Positions 6,892 to 14,605 of a stretch of DNA of 14,605 bases are shown piece by piece; the first letter of the stretch is position 1; every line of letters starts with the position of its first letter. The position numbers and the translations under genes are program-made. Below the pieces are notes generated by a model, which had not been told where the DNA came from, did not search any database, and saw only the letters and a list, made by a program, of their open reading frames with translations. Origin of the DNA: Treponema sp. (lineage in GTDB: Bacteria; Spirochaetota; Spirochaetia; Treponematales; Treponemataceae); assembly GCA_021442965.1 (NCBI GenBank), contig JABUUX010000450.1:1-14605 (forward strand), in the 5' to 3' direction.

Positions 6892-9891
6892 CTACAGGAG
6901 TGCCTTTATTTTCTTCTGGAGTTCAAGAATCTTTGCGGATTTTTGATTTGATGCTTTTTGCAAAAGCTGTTCAACAATTGCGTTGGCAGTAATTATATTA
7001 TTTTTCTGAAGAGCCTGGATTGCAAGCTGATATCGGCGCTCGTCTTCAAAAGACATAACTGCAGACGCATTACCACCAATCTCGGTCTGAATTTTATCTT
7101 TTAGCTGAATAGCTTCTGTATCATCAGGGTTCATGGCAATAGCACGGTCTACTACTTTTAAAGCTTCGCGAAGTTTATCTTCATTGCCCTTAGCATTCTG
7201 GTAAAGTTTTACTGCATCTTTTGTAAGAGCTACAGCCTGTGTTGATGTAGTTCGGTCTACAGGCTTTTTTCTTATTCCGATTTCAAGTTCAACATTATAA
7301 ATTAAATCACCCAGTCCCGGATATTTTGGATTAATTTCATAAAGGTCCAAAAGATCTGTATATGCTTCCTGCTGACGGGTTTTATCCCGGTAACTGATTC
7401 GGGCTTCTTCAACTTTTCGCGAAAACATTGAATCAAAATCAGTTGGATTAAGCACTTTCTGAATTCTAAGCGAAAGCAATGCTGCATCCTGATTTAATGG
7501 ATAAACAAGCTGAAGTTCCTGAATTTTTTTTAGTGCACTCTGAAGAACAGCCTCACCTTCCTCTGTCTTCTTTTTCTGAATTAAATCAGAACCTTCGTTA
7601 TAATACTGAGCAGCAATACTAAGAAGCTGGGACATTTCTGCATACAATGGGGAAGACGGAAGAATAACGCGTCCCGTTTTCATTGAAAGAGCCGTATTCA
7701 CAACTGCTTGGAGATTTGAAATTTCGGCATCCTCTTCTACATTTGTAACAGCCCATCTGGCTGCCGCTTCTACAAGAAGATTTTCTGCCATTTCAAAGTT
7801 ACCTGCATAGTATTCAGTTTTAGCACGGTTCTTAAGCTGTCGAACATCACGAACAACAACTTCATTTTCTTTCTGATTTATTCTAACCCCAAGTTCCTGA
7901 AGTCTCTGGTCACTTGAAGCCTGAAGTTCCAAAGAAAAAGCACTTTCCAAAGATTCTACATATTTATTGCGGGAATCCTGAAGTCTTTTTCGGGCTGTAT
8001 CAAAATTATCTGCCTGGAGCGCAATCTCTGCCTGATTAAATCGAAGCTCAGCCTCGCTTTTTGCAAGCTGCGCAGTATTTAATCGGGTTCGGGAAAGAGA
8101 AGCAAGTTCTTCTGTAACAGGAACAAGTCCTTCCAAAATGCGTCTGTATTCTAAAAGTTTTTCTTCTGTTGTTCCGGCATAGTCTTTTTCATTTACTAAC
8201 GGAAGAATTCCTAAATGGCGGTCAATTACAGAAATTTCATCTGCCACTTCTTTTTTAAGTAAATCAGTCTGAGCAAGTGCTTTTTCCGGATAGCGTTCAA
8301 AAGTAAGTCCGTCCTCTGAAGGAATTCCTTCGTAGAGTTTTCTGGCATTATCATAATCTTCAGAACTTTTTTTTGCATAATATTCATCAGATTCATTAAA
8401 ATAATCACATAGTTTCAAAAAACTTTCAGAAACTACTGAGCCAGTGTAATCATAAAATTCAGTGACAAAAGTACTGTACCGTTCTTCCATTACAGGTCGT
8501 GAAGAAGTTACTCCTAAAGCAACATAATCTTTAGCCCACGGAACTTCATTAAGAGAAAGATTTTTTTCTATTTTCACAGCATTTGCTGCATTAATAAGAT
8601 TTGTTGTATAAGAAGAATTTTCAAGTTCAGCATTTGAAGGATTTTCTGGACGTGAAACATTTTTTAGAGTATTAACCTTTCCCAGAATATCATTTTTCTT
8701 TGAGTACAGTGCTTCCAGTTGAAGAGGCATTTCGTATGAATACTTTGCTAAAGCCTCATAATACATAACACTGTCTTCATTCAAAGAAGGAGTCAGATTC
8801 TGATAAAGACCATTAACCTGAACTGCAAGCTCTGAAAATGTTTTTACAGAAGAAACCGGCTGCATATTCAGAGGTGGTGAATCTTCCCGTAAAATAGTTT
8901 CAGGAATAGAAGATTCAAAAACTGCAACATAATTATTCAGTTTTTCGCTTACAGCATTTTTCATCTGATTGCAAAGATTGTTCCACTGAGCATCCATAGC
9001 TCCGGCAATACCTGTATCCGGATTTTCTGCCATACCAAGGGTAAATCTTGAAACAAAAGGCAGAAACGAAGCGTCAGTAAGTTCTGTTTCTGAAATAGAT
9101 TTTTGATATTCAAACGCAGTTTTAAAAACTTCACCTGAAGAATAAATACGATTTCGTAAATCTGCAAATTTCTTAAATTCTGAATTAACTGCTGCAAAAG
9201 TTTTTGTTATATCATCCTGCTTTTCTGCATTTACCGCTTTTATAAATTCTTGAACACTGTCATTAAGAGTCTTCTGGGCTTCCACATAAAGAGCTATAGT
9301 CTCATCAATTGATGTAAGTGCACCTTGAACTGGAACAACAATTTCTTCCTGAGTCCAGTCATCAAAAAAACCTTCCTGATAAAGTACAAAACCTTCACGT
9401 GCTTTCTGAACACCGGCAACATAGTCTCCGCTTTTTACAAGAGCTTCAGTTTCTTCCTGAACACGTGCAAATTCTTTTCGGAAATAACTGAACTCAGCTG
9501 CAACACGGGTTTCTCTAATAAAGGCAAGCTGTTTGTCAGAAGGATATTTTTCCAGATGTTCCAGTTCATAAGTAACTTTATAAATTTTTTCTGCATTGTC
9601 AGGTTCTTCATTAATTAAGCGTATCAACTCCTGAGCCAGAACTGTATAACGCCTTCTAGCAGTCATAATTTTAGCAACACGATACTGTGCATTATCAAAA
9701 TTTTCCGGATATTTATCGATATACTTATTCAGTTCTTCCAAAGCTTTGTCATAATTTGTGTCCTTAATAAGTTTGTCGATATTGCGAAGAGTCATAACCT
9801 CCTCTTCCTCTTCTGCAGAAGTTGCAGAAAAGACAGGCACCAGACAAAGAGAAAACATCAGAACTGTCAAAAATAAACGTTTAATTTTCAT
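6892..9891 (-). CDS. Large exported TPR-like helical repeat protein of unknown function
   Basis: This 999-residue, almost entirely alpha-helical protein has a good signal peptide (MKIKRLFLTVLMFSLCLVPV followed by FSATSA), so it is probably periplasmic. TPR-like helix pairs are visible near residues 35-75 (NYDKALEELNKYIDKYPEN), 617-650, 690-715, 895-930 (LREALKVVDRAIAMNPDD) and 949-985. The middle (about 130-600) is helical but diverged, with coiled-coil-like stretches. There is no enzymatic motif and no C-terminal membrane segment. TPR proteins usually act as protein-binding scaffolds, and that role is inferred here. The gene is first in a two-gene unit; its TAG (6894-6892) is one base from the ATG of the membrane phosphatase, which suggests a joint function. 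The ATG at 9891 was chosen because it gives the signal peptide directly; no clear Shine-Dalgarno precedes it. The exact family is not recognised. Confidence 0.8.
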   Translation of the reverse strand: MKIKRLFLTVLMFSLCLVPVFSATSAEEEEEVMTLRNIDKLIKDTNYDKALEELNKYIDKYPENFDNAQYRVAKIMTARRRYTVLAQELIRLINEEPDNAEKIYKVTYELEHLEKYPSDKQLAFIRETRVAAEFSYFRKEFARVQEETEALVKSGDYVAGVQKAREGFVLYQEGFFDDWTQEEIVVPVQGALTSIDETIALYVEAQKTLNDSVQEFIKAVNAEKQDDITKTFAAVNSEFKKFADLRNRIYSSGEVFKTAFEYQKSISETELTDASFLPFVSRFTLGMAENPDTGIAGAMDAQWNNLCNQMKNAVSEKLNNYVAVFESSIPETILREDSPPLNMQPVSSVKTFSELAVQVNGLYQNLTPSLNEDSVMYYEALAKYSYEMPLQLEALYSKKNDILGKVNTLKNVSRPENPSNAELENSSYTTNLINAANAVKIEKNLSLNEVPWAKDYVALGVTSSRPVMEERYSTFVTEFYDYTGSVVSESFLKLCDYFNESDEYYAKKSSEDYDNARKLYEGIPSEDGLTFERYPEKALAQTDLLKKEVADEISVIDRHLGILPLVNEKDYAGTTEEKLLEYRRILEGLVPVTEELASLSRTRLNTAQLAKSEAELRFNQAEIALQADNFDTARKRLQDSRNKYVESLESAFSLELQASSDQRLQELGVRINQKENEVVVRDVRQLKNRAKTEYYAGNFEMAENLLVEAAARWAVTNVEEDAEISNLQAVVNTALSMKTGRVILPSSPLYAEMSQLLSIAAQYYNEGSDLIQKKKTEEGEAVLQSALKKIQELQLVYPLNQDAALLSLRIQKVLNPTDFDSMFSRKVEEARISYRDKTRQQEAYTDLLDLYEINPKYPGLGDLIYNVELEIGIRKKPVDRTTSTQAVALTKDAVKLYQNAKGNEDKLREALKVVDRAIAMNPDDTEAIQLKDKIQTEIGGNASAVMSFEDERRYQLAIQALQKNNIITANAIVEQLLQKASNQKSAKILELQKKIKALL

Positions 9892-9926
9892 TTTTGAAAT
9901 TAAAAAGACTTTAAATAAAGCCTCTA

Positions 9927-9956
9927 TTCATATTTTCGGTAAAAATATACTATTAT
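9927..9956 (+). promoter_or_regulatory. Probable promoter of the UPF0164 gene
   Basis: TTCATA (9927-9932, four of six) is followed after 18 bases by TATTAT (9951-9956, five of six). This predicts a start near 9963 and a leader of about 25 bases. The ribosome site before the ATG at 9988 is weak: an AAAGAAG abuts the start codon. Confidence 0.4.
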
Positions 9957-9980
9957 TATAGGTGAAAATTATCCGAAAAT
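9932..9980. promoter_or_regulatory. Operator-like inverted repeat in the divergent promoter region
   Basis: ATTTTCGG at 9932-9939 and CCGAAAAT at 9973-9980 are perfect inverted copies centred at about 9956. That centre coincides with the overlapping -10 hexamers of the two divergent promoters. The arms lie between -35 and -10 or overlap the -35 on each side, so one regulator could control both directions. The arm spacing of about four helical turns would suit a dimer or looped complex. The regulator is unknown, and chance occurrence in AT-rich DNA is possible, although each arm contains CGG. Confidence 0.4.
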
Positions 9981-9983
9981 AAA
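9955..9983 (-). promoter_or_regulatory. Probable promoter of the TPR-phosphatase pair
   Basis: On the minus strand a perfect TATAAT (9960-9955) lies 17 bases after TTTATT (9983-9978, a weak -35 with three of six). The predicted start near 9948 leaves about 57 bases of leader. The -10 overlaps that of the divergent gene and lies between the arms of an inverted repeat. Confidence 0.4.
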
Positions 9984-9987
9984 GAAG

Positions 9988-11274
9988 ATGAAGCGTTTTG
10001 TTCACGTAGCCTGCATACTCCTCTTTTTCTCAGCAAATGCTGGAGCACTGTCTTTTACCGACTTTGCTTCAGGGCTTACTGATATTTTTGCGCCATTTGC
10101 AGATACAAACGAAGGAACTACTTCTTTCCGTTCTCTGCTTATCCCTGTGGGAGGACGAGCAGAAAGTATGGGCTGTGCATTTACAGGACTTTCAGACGAT
10201 GTAACATACCTGTGTTTTAATCCTGCAGCATCTTCCGTAATGGCAAACACACAAATCAGTTTTTTTCATAATACCTGGGTTGCAGATTCTTCCATGGAAA
10301 CTCTGGCAATTACCTCTCGGTTTAATAATCTGGGACTTGGAGCAATGATTTCCTGCTTTTACATTCCGTTCACAGAATATGACTTTTTTGGAAACCGTGC
10401 TTCCAGCGGATACTACACAGAAACTACAGCAGCCCTGAATATTTCATATAACATTCTTGCCGGATACAATTTTAAAGGGATTGCTTCGGGTATTACACTA
10501 AAATCCTCTTTCCGAGGCGTCCCGGACTTTGCCGATAATAATACAGGGGACGTAATACCTTTAAGCGGATTTTCACAGTCCGGGCTTGCCGTTATGGCAG
10601 ATATTGGATTTATGCTTCGCTTCAACTTTGCCAAATTCTACGCCTCTCGTGAACCGAATGTAAGAATAGGAGCTGCAGTACAGAACGTAGGAATATCACT
10701 TACAGGCTTTGGAAAACAGATTGTAATAGATGACCCTCTTCCTTCAAGTGTAGCAGTAGGAATTTCTTATAACTTTATCAAACCGATTACTTTTACGCTG
10801 GATTTCAGACAGCCGTTTAATCTTATGGACTTCGGAGAATATCAGGCATTTCAGGCAGGAACTGGAGTTGAAATTAAAATCACAAGTTTCCTTTCTGCTA
10901 TGGGCGGATTCCAGCTTAAAGGCGGTAACCCAAGATTCAGTTTTGGTGCTGAATTCGAGCTTTTCAAAATCCGCATGAATGTAAACTATACTCTGGACCT
11001 TACAGCTTCTGCAAACCCTATTAATAAAATAAGTCTTTCGGCAAAAGTTCAGCTTGGTGATAATGGAAGAGCCGAACTTACCCGAAAAATTGACGAACTC
11101 TACAATCAGGGAGTCTACTACTTTTCTCAGGCGGAATACGAAAAAGCTATTGAAGTTTGGGAAGAAGTTCTTGTGCTGGATAAAAGATTTGACCCTGCTA
11201 TTCTTGGAATTAAATCAGCAAACAATATGATTGAAATGTTCCAGAAAATTCGTGAAAGCCTGTTTCTGGAATAA
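9988..11274 (+). CDS. UPF0164 family exported protein, FadL/PorV-like outer-membrane barrel with C-terminal TPR
   Basis: This 428-residue protein has a signal peptide (MKRFVHVACILLFFSANAGA). The following region fits the UPF0164 family: FRSLLIPVGGRAESMGCAFT, then LSDDVTYLCFNPAASS, then alternating beta-strand segments to about residue 355. UPF0164 is the treponemal family described as FadL-like outer-membrane transporters of long-chain fatty acids or other hydrophobic nutrients; it also resembles PorV/PorQ barrels. Residues about 365-428 are different: a helical TPR-like unit (GVYYFSQAEYEKAIEVWEEV and following) that probably lies in the periplasm. The gene is alone on the plus strand, divergent from the exported TPR-phosphatase pair and sharing a control region with it. 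Its 3' end contains a perfect 9-bp inverted repeat. Transport function is inferred from the family, and the ligand is unknown. Confidence 0.82.
   Translation: MKRFVHVACILLFFSANAGALSFTDFASGLTDIFAPFADTNEGTTSFRSLLIPVGGRAESMGCAFTGLSDDVTYLCFNPAASSVMANTQISFFHNTWVADSSMETLAITSRFNNLGLGAMISCFYIPFTEYDFFGNRASSGYYTETTAALNISYNILAGYNFKGIASGITLKSSFRGVPDFADNNTGDVIPLSGFSQSGLAVMADIGFMLRFNFAKFYASREPNVRIGAAVQNVGISLTGFGKQIVIDDPLPSSVAVGISYNFIKPITFTLDFRQPFNLMDFGEYQAFQAGTGVEIKITSFLSAMGGFQLKGGNPRFSFGAEFELFKIRMNVNYTLDLTASANPINKISLSAKVQLGDNGRAELTRKIDELYNQGVYYFSQAEYEKAIEVWEEVLVLDKRFDPAILGIKSANNMIEMFQKIRESLFLE
11239..11271. terminator. Hairpin at the junction of convergent genes, possible weak bidirectional terminator
   Basis: TTCCAGAAA (11239-11247) and TTTCTGGAA (11263-11271) are perfect inverted copies around a 15-base loop. 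A G-T and a T-A pair could extend the stem outward to 11237-11273. The hairpin covers the last eleven codons of the UPF0164 gene and begins four bases past the uvrD stop on the other strand. The stem has only three G/C pairs in nine, and no T-run follows on either strand, so terminator activity is doubtful. It may instead stabilise mRNA 3' ends. Confidence 0.35.
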
Positions 11275-11275
11275 A

Positions 11276-13465
11276 TCATTCCTTTATAATCTGAAGTGCC
11301 TTGGACTGATATTCCGGAAGATATGTTTTATAAGCCCCTGTTTCAAACTGAACCTTAATAACAAATTCTCCTTCATTCAAACGACAGTCTGCAATTATTC
11401 CGTAACCAAAGTCATCATTATAAAGTTTTGTTCCCTTTTTCCAAACAGCAGCAATGTCAGCCTTTGTTCCCCATTTAGAAACGTCAGAGGCATTAGACTT
11501 AGAAAGTGTACCGTTAGATTTTTCACGAAAAGCGTAAGGCAAATTTCCAATAATCTTTAGGGCAGGTCGTGCTTCATAAAGAAAAGGAGACGGTCTCATA
11601 AATTCTGTATGTCCGTACATTCTTCTTTGTCCGCAGCAGGTAATATAAAGCTCATTCATAGCCCGAGTAATACCAACATAACAAAGGCGTCTCTCTTCTT
11701 CAAGCTCAGAACCCATTTTATCCTGACGTGGAAAAACTCCTTCTTCAAGGCCAGACATAACTACACACGGAAACTCCAGTCCCTTTGTATTATGCAGTGT
11801 AATTAAAGTAACAAAATCTGAACCGCCTTGTTCCTGTTCTTCAAGACTCCTGTCTAAATTTATGGCATCTAAAAAAGCATTCAATCCGTCAAAAGAATTT
11901 TCATAAAGAGATGCAGTATTCACAAGTTCCTGAAGGTTTGCAAGACGCTGGGTACCGTCTTCTTCTGTTTTATAAAAATCTTCAAGACCTGAGTATTCAA
12001 CTACCCTTTTCATAAATTCAGAAAGATTTTCACCACTTGTAAGGCACTGTTCCAAAGAATGAATTAAAGAAACAAATTTTTCACAACCTTCCCTGGCTTT
12101 TTTAGGAAGTTCCGGTTCTAAATGTTCACACGCCATAAGAAGCGTCATACGATATTCTGAGTCACAATCCCGGGCAAAATCCACAATTCTGTCCTGAGTT
12201 TTTTCACCAATACCGCGAACAGGAAAATTTACAATACGTCTAAAAGAAATTTCATCTTTGGGATTTGCAACAACTGAAATGTAAGCAACTGCATCTTTAA
12301 TTTCCTGACGTTCATAAAACTTTAAAGAACCGACTACTTTGTACGGAATCTTGCGTTTTAGAAATACACTTTCAAATCCGTTACTTTGAGCATTCATTCT
12401 GTACGTTACTGCCCAGTCGGAATATTTTGTATGACCTAAAGAAACAGATTTGGAAATTAAATCTGCAACAAATTCAGATTCACTATCCTGAGTTTGAAGA
12501 AAAGCAAGCACAGGCTCTTTACCTTCTCCTCTTGCAGACACCAGTTCTTTTCCAAGTCGACTGGAATTATTTTTTACAACAAGGCTTGCTGCGTTCAGAA
12601 TATTTGAAACAGACCTGTAATTTGTCTGAAGTCTAACAATTTCTGTATTCGGGAATTCCTTTGGAAAATTTAGAATATTCTGAACTTCTGCTCCACGGAA
12701 AGCATAAATACTCTGGTCATCATCCCCTACAACACAAGTATAGGTTCCCACACCCATTCCATCATTTTCATTTACCCCAGAAAGACATTGTAAAAGTTTG
12801 AACTGGGCAATATTTGCATCCTGATATTCATCCACCATAATTACCCTGAACCTTCGGTGAATATAGTCCCTTATAGACTGATTTGTCTGCATTACTTTAA
12901 CCGGAATCATAATCAAGTCTCCAAAGTCTGCATTTCCAGTGGATAAAAGACGTGTCTGATATGCTTTATAAATGGGTTCCAGGTCAAAGTCACTTCCAAC
13001 AGAAGAAAGATCATCTTCCGGAGACAAGAAATAATCTTTTGCAAGGGCAATATCATGTGCCGCTTTTTTTGCATCTTTTGCAGAAAGTTCAGGACAGGCT
13101 TTTCTTAACAGTGTAACAGAATCATCATCATCGTAAACAGTAAAATTTTTTTCAAGTCCTGCTGCATCATAATAACGCCGTAAAAACCATGCTCCAAAAG
13201 AATGAAAAGTTTTTATTTGTGCTTTTTCGGAAGACGGTTCCATTAATACAGCACGTTCTTTCATTTCATTTGCGGCTTTTTTTGTAAATGTAACAGCAAG
13301 TATATTATAGGGATCAGTTCCTTTTTGATTTATGAGCCATGCTATTTTTGTTGTAATTACCCTTGTTTTACCTGAGCCAGCACCAGCCAGAATCAGAAGA
13401 TTCCCGCCTTCATGAACTACAGCCTGTCTTTGCTCAGGATTAAGCATATTCAAGAATTCTTCCAT
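11276..13465 (-). CDS. uvrD: UvrD/PcrA-type superfamily 1 DNA helicase
   Basis: This is a 729-residue 3'-5' DNA helicase used in repair and replication-fork maintenance. All SF1A motifs are present: Walker A AGAGSGKT (27-34), Ia TFTKKAANEMKER, II DEYQDA (212-217), III VGDDDQSIYAFRG (246-258), IV LQTNYRS, V TLHNTKGLEFPCVV and VI EEERRLCYVGITRA (589-602). The C-terminal 65 residues (WKKGTKLYNDDFGYGII onward) look like the Tudor-like domain of PcrA/UvrD that contacts RNA polymerase. The length is normal for the family. The ATG at 13465 was chosen because MEEFLNMLNPEQRQAV matches the usual N-terminus and GGTGGT lies six bases upstream. An in-frame GTG at 13522 would add 19 residues encoded across a terminator-like hairpin. 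The gene follows rimO by 84 bases and converges on the UPF0164 gene with one base between stop codons. Confidence 0.95.
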   Translation of the reverse strand: MEEFLNMLNPEQRQAVVHEGGNLLILAGAGSGKTRVITTKIAWLINQKGTDPYNILAVTFTKKAANEMKERAVLMEPSSEKAQIKTFHSFGAWFLRRYYDAAGLEKNFTVYDDDDSVTLLRKACPELSAKDAKKAAHDIALAKDYFLSPEDDLSSVGSDFDLEPIYKAYQTRLLSTGNADFGDLIMIPVKVMQTNQSIRDYIHRRFRVIMVDEYQDANIAQFKLLQCLSGVNENDGMGVGTYTCVVGDDDQSIYAFRGAEVQNILNFPKEFPNTEIVRLQTNYRSVSNILNAASLVVKNNSSRLGKELVSARGEGKEPVLAFLQTQDSESEFVADLISKSVSLGHTKYSDWAVTYRMNAQSNGFESVFLKRKIPYKVVGSLKFYERQEIKDAVAYISVVANPKDEISFRRIVNFPVRGIGEKTQDRIVDFARDCDSEYRMTLLMACEHLEPELPKKAREGCEKFVSLIHSLEQCLTSGENLSEFMKRVVEYSGLEDFYKTEEDGTQRLANLQELVNTASLYENSFDGLNAFLDAINLDRSLEEQEQGGSDFVTLITLHNTKGLEFPCVVMSGLEEGVFPRQDKMGSELEEERRLCYVGITRAMNELYITCCGQRRMYGHTEFMRPSPFLYEARPALKIIGNLPYAFREKSNGTLSKSNASDVSKWGTKADIAAVWKKGTKLYNDDFGYGIIADCRLNEGEFVIKVQFETGAYKTYLPEYQSKALQIIKE

Positions 13466-13495
13466 AAAAACACCACCAAGCCTTCTTCTTAGATT

Positions 13496-13516
13496 GAAAA
13501 GCCGCTTAGAAGCGAC
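13496..13516 (-). terminator. Weak intrinsic terminator after rimO
   Basis: On the minus strand, GTCGCT and AGCGGC (13516-13501) form a six-pair stem, including one G-T, around the tetraloop TCTA. TTTTC follows. It lies 34 bases after the rimO stop and 31 bases before the uvrD start. The T-run is short, so termination is probably partial and uvrD may receive some read-through. Confidence 0.45.
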
Positions 13517-13549
13517 CTCCACGCAATTACAACTTTACCCAACTGTTCA

Positions 13550-14605
13550 TTATTCTCTTGAGTAAAGCATAATTCCATCCAAATCTACTCCGCTTACTGA
13601 AAGAATTTTTACTTTTACAACGGCACCTTCATAAACTGCATTTTTTTCTTCTTCCTCGTAACGTACAACAACAGCTCCGTCCACTTCTGGTGCCTGAAAC
13701 CAGGCTCGACCAATGGCAAGGTATTCTTCCTCATTCGGTATTACTTCTTCTATAAGGACCTCGACTATTTTTCCTTCGTAGTTTTTAAGTTTCTCTGCTG
13801 TAATTTCAGACTGGATTTCTTCTAACAAAGCTGCACGTTTTTTTGCTGTGCGCTCTGGAACCTTGTGCTTAAAACTACAGGCAGGGGTATCATCTTCAAG
13901 ACTGTAATCAAAACACCCTGACCAGTCTGGTTTTACAGACTTAAGAAATGCTTTAGTCTCATCATAATGAGAATCTTTCTCACCGGGGAACCCTGTCATA
14001 AAGGTTGTACGTAAAACCATATCCGGGAATATTTTGCGCATATCCGAAATCATTTTTAAATAAGACTCTGAATTTCCTTTTCTATTCATCAATCTTATAA
14101 TTTCCCCACTTCCACTTTGGAACGGAATATCAAAATAGTGAAGAAACCTGGAATCTTTTTTCATTTCGCATAAAAAATCAAAGTTCAGATGATCCGGATG
14201 AATATATAAAAGACGAACAACAAAATTCCCGGGAATATTAGAAATTAGCTTTATAAGAGCCGCAAGCGGAGTGACACCTGTAACCGGGAAAAAATCATTT
14301 GACTTTTCTGTTACCTTTAATCCGGACAGTTCAGAAAGATTAGTTCTAATTTTACCATCATCTTTTCCACTGCCATAAGCTGCAAGATCCTGCCCTACAA
14401 GGTTAATTTCATAAACACCGTCAGAAACAAGTTTCTTTATTTCTTCTATAATTGAATCTGCAGAGCGGCTTCTGAGCTCTCCTCGAATTAATGGAATGGC
14501 ACAGAAAGAACAATGATTTGAACATCCCTCTGTCACTTTAACATAGGCACTGCCTTTAAAGCCAAACGATACAGAACGTAAACAGCCACAAACTCCTTTC
14601 TGAGG
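13550..14605 (-). CDS. rimO: RimO ribosomal protein S12 methylthiotransferase, missing its N-terminus at the window edge
   Basis: The last 351 residues are visible. The reading frame stays open to the right edge (PQKGVCGCLRSVSFGFKG, then SAYVKVTEGC), so the true start lies outside. The radical-SAM motif CSNHCSFC is followed by AIPLIRGELRSRS, typical of the MiaB/RimO family. RimO rather than MiaB is favoured by the C-terminal GRAWFQAPEVDG motif within a TRAM domain. RimO uses two iron-sulfur clusters and SAM to add a methylthio group to a conserved aspartate of ribosomal protein S12. The missing part should be the UPF0004 domain, which carries the second cluster's cysteines. About 25 extra residues (SELSGLKVTEKSNDFFPVTG and following) appear between the QDLAAYG and LLYIHP motifs, compared with what I remember of the family. 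uvrD lies downstream on the same strand. Confidence 0.88.
   Translation of the reverse strand, partial: PQKGVCGCLRSVSFGFKGSAYVKVTEGCSNHCSFCAIPLIRGELRSRSADSIIEEIKKLVSDGVYEINLVGQDLAAYGSGKDDGKIRTNLSELSGLKVTEKSNDFFPVTGVTPLAALIKLISNIPGNFVVRLLYIHPDHLNFDFLCEMKKDSRFLHYFDIPFQSGSGEIIRLMNRKGNSESYLKMISDMRKIFPDMVLRTTFMTGFPGEKDSHYDETKAFLKSVKPDWSGCFDYSLEDDTPACSFKHKVPERTAKKRAALLEEIQSEITAEKLKNYEGKIVEVLIEEVIPNEEEYLAIGRAWFQAPEVDGAVVVRYEEEEKNAVYEGAVVKVKILSVSGVDLDGIMLYSRE

Noticed and set aside
9840..9850. Lipoprotein signal (cysteine near residue 16) in the exported TPR protein
   Set aside because: The cysteine sits inside the hydrophobic core in the context FSLC without a small residue before it; an ordinary signal peptide ending near FSATSA fits better.
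13550..14536. Start of rimO at the GTG at 14536
   Set aside because: The frame is open for 23 more codons to the window edge and reads like RimO sequence; the GTG encodes an internal valine just before the radical-SAM cysteines.
1..14605. tRNA, rRNA, CRISPR arrays, transposases or phage genes
   Set aside because: None was recognised on either strand; the gaps between genes are all under 200 bases and are accounted for by promoters, the palindrome and hairpins.

Overview
The window looks like a chromosomal stretch from a spirochaete, most probably a Treponema. The DNA is AT-rich, with A/T-heavy intergenic DNA. One gene encodes a UPF0164 family exported protein, a family best known from treponemes. 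Beside it are a very large membrane SpoIIE/RsbU-type phosphatase and a chemoreceptor, both common in this group. The genus is inferred from protein families, not from a database match.

Layout from left to right. Positions 1-119 (minus) hold the N-terminus of the tRNA-modification protein MnmG, cut by the window edge. Positions 170-280 hold a long compound palindrome that also makes a convincing intrinsic terminator for the next gene. Positions 287-2152 (minus) encode a six-helix methyl-accepting chemotaxis protein with its own good promoter. Positions 2295-6890 (minus) encode a 1531-residue transmembrane PP2C (SpoIIE-type) phosphatase. It has an exported propeller/Ig-like region, a second extracytoplasmic sensor region, HAMP and phosphatase. 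Positions 6892-9891 (minus) encode a 999-residue exported TPR-like helical protein whose stop codon lies one base before the phosphatase start. A 96-bp divergent control region with an operator-like inverted repeat separates this pair from a plus-strand UPF0164 (FadL/PorV-like barrel) gene at 9988-11274. That gene converges, with one base between stop codons, on a UvrD/PcrA helicase (11276-13465, minus). A RimO methylthiotransferase (13550 to beyond 14605, minus) ends the window.

The housekeeping genes (mnmG, uvrD, rimO) flank a central envelope/signalling block. The most interesting hypothesis is that the exported TPR protein and the double-sensor phosphatase form one envelope-to-cytoplasm signalling unit. 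The phosphatase would act on a phosphorylated anti-sigma-factor antagonist or similar partner encoded elsewhere. The divergent UPF0164 barrel gene may be co-regulated through the shared palindrome. No RNA genes, CRISPR arrays, insertion sequences or phage genes were seen. No intergenic gap exceeds 300 bases.
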